NCBI RefSeq assembly: GCF_018035235.1
Contig: NZ_WPCV01000004.1
Span: 1,302,001 to 1,366,000, forward strand
Direction of reading: 5' to 3'
Length of the DNA stretch: 64,000 nt
Source: Citrobacter sp. On2M
Lineage (GTDB): Bacteria > Pseudomonadota > Gammaproteobacteria > Enterobacterales > Enterobacteriaceae
The translations under genes and the position numbers were made by a program. Below, piece by piece: positions 56,747 to 64,000 of the stretch. Each line of letters starts with the position of its first letter. Position 1 is the stretch's first letter. The notes beneath the pieces are model-generated. The model ran no database searches. It worked only from the letters and a program-made list of their open reading frames with translations, and was not told where the DNA came from.

Positions 56747-58459
56747 ATGATAACACCTGCAACTCGCCATCCAGGCCTGCTTTCTGTTGCAATAAAACTG
56801 ACACTCGCCAGTACCTTTTTTGCCCTTTCCTCTTTTGCCGTCAATGCAGAAGACGCACCAGCCGCTCCGCCGCAGCCGCCAGATATCCTGCTTGGACCTC
56901 TGTTTAACGATATACAAACGGCCAAACTGTTTCCTGACCAGAAAACCTTTGCTGATGCGGTTCCTAACAGCGATCCTCTCATGATCCTTGCCGATTACCG
57001 GATGCAGAAAAATCAATCCGGATTTGATTTACGCCATTTTGTGGAGGTGAATTTCACTTTGCCGAAAGACGGCGAGAAATACGTTCCCCCGGCCGGGCAA
57101 TCATTACGCGAGCACATTGACGGACTGTGGCCGGTCCTCACCCGTTCGACAACCGACGCTGAAAAATGGGACTCTCTGTTGCCACTTCCGGAGCCGTATG
57201 TGGTGCCTGGCGGGCGATTTCGCGAAATATACTATTGGGACAGCTATTTCACCATGCTGGGGCTTGCCGAAAGCAATCACTGGGATAAGGTCTCGGACAT
57301 GGTGGCAAACTTCGCTTACGAGATAGACGCCTGGGGACACATTCCTAACGGCAACCGCACCTACTATCTGAGCCGTTCCCAACCACCGTTCTTTGCCTTT
57401 ATGGTTGAGCTGCTGGCACAGCACGACGGGGATGACGCGCTGAAAAAATACCTCCCGCAAATGCTCAAAGAGCACACATACTGGATGGAAGGCGTCGACA
57501 CGCTCCAGCCCGGTCAGCAGAATAAGCGCGTGGTAAAACTGGATGACGGCACCATTTTGAACCGCTACTGGGATGACCGCGATACGCCAAGGCCAGAGTC
57601 CTGGGTGGAGGATATCGCCACCGCTAAAAGCAACCCGAACCGACCGGCCACAGAAATCTACCGCGATCTGCGTTCTGCCGCTGCTTCTGGCTGGGACTTT
57701 AGTTCCCGCTGGATGGATAACCCTAATCAATTAGGCACCCTGCGAACCACCAGCATTGTTCCGGTCGATCTCAATGCATTGATGTTCAAAATGGAAAAGA
57801 TGATCGCCCTCGCCAGCAAAGCCGCAGGTGATGATGCTAAAGCGGCACAGTATGAAGGCTTCGCCAATGCCCGACAAAAAGGGATCGAAAAGTATCTGTG
57901 GAACGGCAAAGAAGGCTGGTATGCCGACTACGATCTGAAGAGTCATAAAGTACGCAACCAACTCACTGCCGCTGCCCTGTTCCCGCTGTATGTCAATGCC
58001 GCGGCTAAAGATCGCGCCAGCAAAGTGGCCGCGGCAACCCAGGCGCATCTGCTACAACCCGGCGGCCTTGCTACCACATCGGTGAAAAGCGGTCAGCAGT
58101 GGGATGCCCCCAACGGTTGGGCCCCGCTGCAGTGGGTCGCAGCATCCGGGTTACAGAATTACGGCCAGGATGACGTTGCGATGGACGTGACCTGGCGATT
58201 CCTCACTAACGTGCAGCACACCTACGATCGTGAGCAAAAGCTGGTTGAAAAGTATGATGTGAGCACCACAGGTACCGGCGGTGGTGGTGGGGAATATCCG
58301 TTGCAGGATGGTTTTGGCTGGACCAACGGCGTAACGCTAAAAATGCTCGACCTGATCTGCGCCAAAGAAAAGCCTTGTGACAGCGTACCCGCATCGCGAC
58401 CAACCCCGGCAAGTACAACACCAGCTGAGCCTAAAAAACAGACTCAACCGACGCCTTAA
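56747..58459 (+). CDS. treA: TreA, periplasmic trehalase
   Basis: GH37 enzyme that splits trehalose to two glucose in the periplasm, allowing its use under high osmolarity. 570 residues: signal peptide ending near VNAED (about 36), trehalase signature 1 [16 protein letters not shown] (about 146-161), signature 2 [13 protein letters not shown] (about 448-460), the glycine loop [18 protein letters not shown] (about 505-522), and a Pro/Thr-rich C-terminal tail. Catalytic Asp and Glu are expected in [13 protein letters not shown] and [10 protein letters not shown]. It follows the dha operon, as in E. coli, and has its own terminator. Confidence 0.96.
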   Translation: MITPATRHPGLLSVAIKLTLASTFFALSSFAVNAEDAPAAPPQPPDILLGPLFNDIQTAKLFPDQKTFADAVPNSDPLMILADYRMQKNQSGFDLRHFVEVNFTLPKDGEKYVPPAGQSLREHIDGLWPVLTRSTTDAEKWDSLLPLPEPYVVPGGRFREIYYWDSYFTMLGLAESNHWDKVSDMVANFAYEIDAWGHIPNGNRTYYLSRSQPPFFAFMVELLAQHDGDDALKKYLPQMLKEHTYWMEGVDTLQPGQQNKRVVKLDDGTILNRYWDDRDTPRPESWVEDIATAKSNPNRPATEIYRDLRSAAASGWDFSSRWMDNPNQLGTLRTTSIVPVDLNALMFKMEKMIALASKAAGDDAKAAQYEGFANARQKGIEKYLWNGKEGWYADYDLKSHKVRNQLTAAALFPLYVNAAAKDRASKVAAATQAHLLQPGGLATTSVKSGQQWDAPNGWAPLQWVAASGLQNYGQDDVAMDVTWRFLTNVQHTYDREQKLVEKYDVSTTGTGGGGGEYPLQDGFGWTNGVTLKMLDLICAKEKPCDSVPASRPTPASTTPAEPKKQTQPTP

Positions 58460-58479
58460 TCAACTTTCTATTATAGAGA

Positions 58480-58501
58480 AACGGCCCCTTGAGGGGCCGT
58501 T
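58480..58501. terminator. Bidirectional terminator, treA/ymgE
   Basis: AACGGCCCC, loop TTGA, GGGGCCGTT: a strong stem just between the convergent treA and ymgE stops. Confidence 0.82.
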
Positions 58502-58504
58502 CGA

Positions 58505-58759
58505 TTAATCTCGTCGTACAAGCCGGAAGACACCCAGCACAATAATCGCGCCGACCACGGCCACCAGGAAGCTGTGGAGATTAAATCCGCTGACATCACC
58601 GCCGATACCAAACATCGTTGCCAACCATCCACCGACCACAGCGCCGACAACACCGAGAATACAGGTCAGGATAAATCCACCGCCATCGCGCCCCGGCATA
58701 ATCAGTTTGGCGATAACCCCCGCAATCAGACCAAAAATAATCCAGGCAATAATTCCCAT
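58505..58759 (-). CDS. ymgE: YmgE, transglycosylase-associated small membrane protein
   Basis: 84 residues from ATG 58759, as in E. coli; the longest frame (58798) is rejected. Three short Gly-rich membrane helices (about 2-20, 28-48, 57-77) in the pattern GLIAGVIAKLIMPGRDGGG and GVVGAVVGGWLATMFG mark the GlsB/YeaQ/YmgE family. The function is unknown; the family is often stress-induced. It is divergent from ycgR. Confidence 0.93.
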   Translation of the reverse strand: MGIIAWIIFGLIAGVIAKLIMPGRDGGGFILTCILGVVGAVVGGWLATMFGIGGDVSGFNLHSFLVAVVGAIIVLGVFRLVRRD

Positions 58760-58960
58760 TTTCAGGCCCTCTTTCCAGTGAACGCACGCGCAAGACATTC
58801 TTGCGCCAGCCTTTAAAGTATAGGCAAACCATCGTTATATGTTGTTTTCACGCAGACTGAATTCATTGGCGTGGGTAAAAAATTTCATTCATTTGTATTA
58901 AGTTCCGTTGATTGATGCCGATAATCCAACGATAAACCAGGCATCCAGGAGTCATTAGGT

Positions 58961-59695
58961 GTGAGTAACTACAATGAGCAGTTCCTGAAGCAAAATCCGT
59001 TAGCGGTGTTAGGCGTACTCCGGGACTTGAATTCGCAGCAGGTTCCGCTGCGTATCTCCTGGTCAGGTGGCCAGTTCATCAGCAAAATACTGGCGGTCAG
59101 CCCGGACGAACTGATCATGGATTTTGGCAGTCAGGAATACGAAAACCAGGCTGTGCAGCGAGCCACTCATATCTCGATTATCGCCGAAACGCAGGGCGCC
59201 AAAGTGGAATTCACCCTGCCGCAGCTTAAGAAAGGCGAATATCAGCGGCTGCCAGCATTTATCTCATCGTTGCCGCCTTCCCTGTGGTTCGTCCAGCGTC
59301 GGGAGTATTTCCGCATCGGTGCTCCACTGCATCCCCCCTATCGCTGCACGGTAAAAATGCCGGACAACAGTACGCTGTGTTTTCGCTTATTCGATTTGTC
59401 TCTCGGTGGTATGGGCGGGCTGTTAGAAACGGCAAAACCGGAAGGCCTGACAGAAGGCATGCGTTTCTCGCAGGTTGAGCTGAACATGGAGCAATGGGGG
59501 GTGTATCACGTTGACGCCCAGCTTATTTCCATTAGCGAACGCAAAGTTATCGACAGTAAAAACGAAACTATTACCACTCCCCGCCTGAGCTTTCGTTTTC
59601 TCAACGTCGGCCCGGCGGTGGAGCGGAACTTACAGCGGATTATTTTTTCCCTTGAGCGCGAAGCCCGGGAAAAGTCGAACAAGGTGCGCGGTTAG
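58961..59695 (+). CDS. ycgR: YcgR, c-di-GMP-dependent flagellar brake
   Basis: 244 residues, as in E. coli. N-terminal YcgR domain (about 1-108) and C-terminal PilZ domain (about 115-225) with the c-di-GMP-binding RxxxR in QRREYFRIGAP and the DxSxxG in DLSLGGMGG. With c-di-GMP bound it interacts with the flagellar motor and slows swimming. The GTG start at 58961 has an AGGAG 11 bases upstream. The E. coli gene is under flagellar (class 3) control; I did not resolve a sigma-28 promoter here. Confidence 0.96.
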   Translation: MSNYNEQFLKQNPLAVLGVLRDLNSQQVPLRISWSGGQFISKILAVSPDELIMDFGSQEYENQAVQRATHISIIAETQGAKVEFTLPQLKKGEYQRLPAFISSLPPSLWFVQRREYFRIGAPLHPPYRCTVKMPDNSTLCFRLFDLSLGGMGGLLETAKPEGLTEGMRFSQVELNMEQWGVYHVDAQLISISERKVIDSKNETITTPRLSFRFLNVGPAVERNLQRIIFSLEREAREKSNKVRG

Positions 59696-59706
59696 CATCC
59701 CCGGAG

Positions 59707-60318
59707 TTACATCGCATCCAGCGCTTGCTGAAGCTTCCAGATATAACGCGGAGCCTGCGGCGCCGGATGATTATCCGCAACATGTTCAATAAATTCATCC
59801 GGGCTGAGATCGTTGATCTTATTGATGGCTTTTTTCCTGTCGGATGAGAACGTCCGCAGCAGTGCGCCCGCGCCGTTGGCGTACGAGACCACCAGTGCAT
59901 ATTGCATCACCTGCGGATCTTCGATCCCGGCCAGCGGTCCGGTCTCCAGAATGCTCAGGTAGGCGGCCCCCATCGAGATATTGCGCTCTGGATTTTTCAA
60001 CTCGCTGGTCGACGGCTCTCCGCTCCACCCCATACGACGATAAACATCGCGGCCTGAAGTCGAGGCTTTTAACTGCATCAGACCAATCGCATTAGACTTA
60101 CTGACCGCATTCGGGTTACCGCCTGATTCAATGGCGATAATGGCGGTAATCAATTGTGGACTGACACCCCAGGCCGCTCCGGCTTTTTCACTGATCGGCA
60201 TCCATTGCATTGCGCGTTTAACCGGAACTTCAGCATTCCATGGCGGATTTTTGTAATCCTGTTTTGAACTACAGCCCGCAAGTAATACAACCAAAAAAGC
60301 AAACCATCTCAATTTCAC
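59707..60318 (-). CDS. emtA: EmtA (MltE), membrane-bound endo-lytic murein transglycosylase
   Basis: 203 residues from GTG 60318, as in E. coli, with an AAGGA upstream; a frame 16 codons longer is rejected because the lipoprotein signal would be displaced. Lipobox LLAGC puts the lipidated Cys at residue 16. The goose-lysozyme-like domain has the catalytic Glu in [20 protein letters not shown] (near 64). It cleaves peptidoglycan strands in the middle, anchored in the outer membrane. It is convergent to ycgR, 12 bases away, and divergent from ldcA. Confidence 0.95.
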   Translation of the reverse strand: MKLRWFAFLVVLLAGCSSKQDYKNPPWNAEVPVKRAMQWMPISEKAGAAWGVSPQLITAIIAIESGGNPNAVSKSNAIGLMQLKASTSGRDVYRRMGWSGEPSTSELKNPERNISMGAAYLSILETGPLAGIEDPQVMQYALVVSYANGAGALLRTFSSDRKKAINKINDLSPDEFIEHVADNHPAPQAPRYIWKLQQALDAM

Positions 60319-60416
60319 GTCATCTATCCTTATAGCCGGAACCTGTCGCTGAGGTGACAACGACATACCTACGCGGCATGATATACATTTGGTTTTAGTT
60401 GTAGCAAGGAAATGCC

Positions 60417-61331
60417 ATGTCCCGGTTTCACTTAATTGCCCCGTCGGGCTACTGTATCAACCAGCAGGCTGCCTTACGTGGGCTTGCGCGTCTTACTGAG
60501 GCCGGTCATCAGGTCGATAATACAGCGGTCATTGCGCGCCGCTGTCAGCGTTTTGCAGGTACAGAAGCAGAGCGTTTGGCTGATTTAAACTCGCTCGTAA
60601 ATCTGAAATCGCCTGATACCATTGTGATGGCGGTACGTGGCGGCTATGGCGCGAGCCGTTTGCTGGCAGATATTGACTGGCAGGCACTTGCGGCTCGCCA
60701 GCAACAAAACCCATTGCTGCTGTGTGGGCACAGCGATTTTACGGCGATCCAGTGTGGTCTACTGGCGCAGGGTAATGTGATTAGCTTCAGCGGCCCGATG
60801 CTGGCGGCTAATTTCGGCGCCGAAGAGATGAACCCCTTTACCGAGCTCCATTTCTGGCAAGCTTTACGCAATGCCCAATTTACCCTCGAATGGCAGGGTA
60901 ACGGCCCCGAGTGTGCGACTGAAGGGACGCTATGGGGCGGAAATCTGGCGATGATCATTTCGCTGATGGGTACGCCGTGGATGCCGGCTATCGAAAACGG
61001 CATGTTGGTACTGGAAGACATTAACGAGCATCCGTTTCGCATCGAGCGCATGCTGCTGCAATTGTATCACGCAGGCATACTGGCCCGGCAAAACGCGATT
61101 ATTCTCGGCAGCTTTAGCGGCAGCGCGCCTAATGATTACGACGCGGGTTACAATCTTGATTCAGTTTGTGATTTTCTGCGCGCCAGATTGTCCGTTCCAT
61201 TAATCAGCGGCCTCGATTTTGGCCATGAACAACGTACCGTAACCCTACCGTTGGGGGCGAATGCGGTGCTGAAAAATGATAAAAACAGCACTCAGCTCAC
61301 CTTAAGTGGGCATCCGATACTTAAATCGTAA
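60417..61331 (+). CDS. ldcA: LdcA, murein tetrapeptide LD-carboxypeptidase
   Basis: 304 residues, as in E. coli. Cytosolic serine peptidase that removes the terminal D-Ala from recycled murein tetrapeptide. Family S66: nucleophile Ser in [13 protein letters not shown] (near 107), a Glu in [16 protein letters not shown] (near 204-208) and the His in [13 protein letters not shown] (near 271) form the catalytic triad. Shine-Dalgarno AAGGAA. It is divergent from emtA with 98 bases between, so the two murein-processing genes may share regulation. Confidence 0.95.
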   Translation: MSRFHLIAPSGYCINQQAALRGLARLTEAGHQVDNTAVIARRCQRFAGTEAERLADLNSLVNLKSPDTIVMAVRGGYGASRLLADIDWQALAARQQQNPLLLCGHSDFTAIQCGLLAQGNVISFSGPMLAANFGAEEMNPFTELHFWQALRNAQFTLEWQGNGPECATEGTLWGGNLAMIISLMGTPWMPAIENGMLVLEDINEHPFRIERMLLQLYHAGILARQNAIILGSFSGSAPNDYDAGYNLDSVCDFLRARLSVPLISGLDFGHEQRTVTLPLGANAVLKNDKNSTQLTLSGHPILKS

Positions 61332-61410
61332 AAAAAGCGGCTAACAGGGCTAAGTTAAACGCTGTTTCTGTCGTTATTATGTTAGGGTTTGTTAATACGA
61401 AACAGCGTAA

Positions 61411-63162
<1,752 letters not shown>

Positions 63163-63176
63163 CGTGGATGTTTTTT

Positions 63177-63208
63177 GCCGGGTGGCGGCGCCGCCTTACC
63201 CGGCCTAT
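63177..63208. repeat. REP (PU) element between cvrA and dadX
   Basis: GCCGGGTGGCGGCGCCGCCTTACCCGGCCTAT has the REP form: an imperfect palindrome starting GCCGG-TGGCGGCG and ending CCTTA-CCGGCCTA. A T tract precedes it. REPs commonly stabilise mRNA or end convergent transcripts. Confidence 0.88.
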
Positions 63209-63266
63209 GAAATGCACTGACTCCATAGGCCTAATCAGTGCAGAGCCATCAGGCACACCGTAAACG

Positions 63267-64000
63267 TTACACTGTCACAACCGGTACGCGCAGCGCCAGA
63301 GAACACATCAACTCATAGCCCACCGTTCCGGCAGAAGTGGCCACGTCGTCAATTTTAATCTCTTTGCCCCACAGCTCCACTGGCGTCCCTATCCCCGCCT
63401 GCGGGCACGGCGTCAGGTCTACCGCCAGCATATCCATTGAAACCGTTCCGACCGTACCGGTGCGAACGCCATCCACCAGCACCGGCGTTCCGCTTGGCGC
63501 ATGGCGCGGATAACCGTCTGCATAGCCAGTCGCCACAATGCCAATACGCTGCTCGCCGCTGGCGGTATAGCGTCCACCGTAGCCCACCCGATCTCCGGCT
63601 TTCAACGTCTGTATGCCGATTATCTCGCTGCTCAGGGTCATTACCGGTTTGAGGCCGGTATTGGCAATGTCCCGCCATTGCCCCGACGGCGATGCACCGT
63701 ACAAAATAATACCTGGGCGAACCCAATCGTAATGCGCTTCAGGGTGCCACAGCGTGGCGGCCGAATTGGACAGCGACCGTTTGCATTCCAGCCCTTCTGT
63801 CGCACGGGCAATGCGCGTCATGGCGTCCTGGATCCCCTCCGGGTGCTCCGCATCAGCAAAGTGCGACATTAATGTCATTTCGCCGACGTTGGGCATTGCC
63901 CGCAGCTGTTGCCAGACTGTTGATACTCTCTCTGGTAAGAAACCCAGCCGGTTCATACCACTGTTCACCTTCAGGTAAACATCCAGCGGCGCGTTGAGGC
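63267..64000 (-). CDS. dadX: DadX, catabolic alanine racemase, C-terminal part only
   Basis: PLP enzyme that interconverts L- and D-alanine for L-alanine catabolism through DadA. The last 244 codons are present; the frame ([20 protein letters not shown], of which [13 protein letters not shown] is conserved) continues past the right edge, so the PLP lysine is outside. Visible: [38 protein letters not shown], the second catalytic Tyr in [15 protein letters not shown] and the conserved [14 protein letters not shown]. Matches E. coli DadX, not Alr. dadA is expected beyond the edge. Confidence 0.94.
   Translation of the reverse strand, partial: LNAPLDVYLKVNSGMNRLGFLPERVSTVWQQLRAMPNVGEMTLMSHFADAEHPEGIQDAMTRIARATEGLECKRSLSNSAATLWHPEAHYDWVRPGIILYGASPSGQWRDIANTGLKPVMTLSSEIIGIQTLKAGDRVGYGGRYTASGEQRIGIVATGYADGYPRHAPSGTPVLVDGVRTGTVGTVSMDMLAVDLTPCPQAGIGTPVELWGKEIKIDDVATSAGTVGYELMCSLALRVPVVTV

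Overview
The window is chromosomal DNA of an enterobacterium close to Escherichia, Salmonella and Citrobacter. The proteins of the backbone genes (NarXL, ChaAC, KdsA, PrfA, HemA, Prs, DauA, YchF, TreA, CvrA) look near-identical to the E. coli ones and lie in K-12 order. The accessory gene set (diaminopropane genes, csc sucrose genes, a glutamate dehydrogenase homologue, an archaic pilus operon) makes a Citrobacter-like genome the best guess. That species call is an inference from memory, not from a search.

Layout. 1-5.4 kb: the narK/narXL nitrate-sensing locus, then ychO, ychN and a small unknown gene with FNR- and CRP-like sites. 5.4-16 kb: chaC and chaA (chaB is missing from between them), the hemA-prfA-prmC-sirB2-sirB1-kdsA run on the minus strand, and lolB-ispE-prs on the plus strand. 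16-23 kb: dauA, then an insertion relative to K-12 holding ddc, dat and a second aspartokinase gene, which together can make 1,3-diaminopropane from aspartate semialdehyde. 22.8-25.2 kb: ychH, pth, ychF.

25.2-53.4 kb is a large variable segment between ychF and dhaK, where K-12 has only ycgV and dhaR. From left to right it holds: (a) a minus-strand operon of a WYL-domain regulator, a glycine-rich membrane protein, an HNH-like protein with a hydrophobic C-terminal region and a CxxCxxCC protein, with a dyad over its promoter; this is my candidate for an undescribed, perhaps defensive, system; (b) a GntR-controlled cluster for oxidative, non-phosphorylating breakdown of an aldose (aldose dehydrogenase, lactonase-like hydrolase, sugar-acid dehydratase, keto-deoxy acid aldolase, lactaldehyde reductase) with a GatC-type PTS permease but no EIIA or EIIB; (c) a sucrose cluster cscR/cscA-cscK-cscB in which cscK is an internally deleted pseudogene; (d) the blue-light/biofilm module bluR-bluF-ycgZ-ymgA-ariR plus a LuxR-type regulator; (e) a four-gene archaic chaperone-usher pilus operon with spore-coat-U type subunits; (f) a glutamate dehydrogenase homologue.

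53.4-64 kb returns to backbone: dhaKLM (without dhaR), treA, ymgE, ycgR, emtA, ldcA, cvrA and the 3' part of dadX. No rRNA, tRNA, CRISPR array, intact insertion sequence or integrase was seen. Promoter and operator calls are read by eye from consensus matches. Homology statements rest on remembered family sequences, not on a database search.
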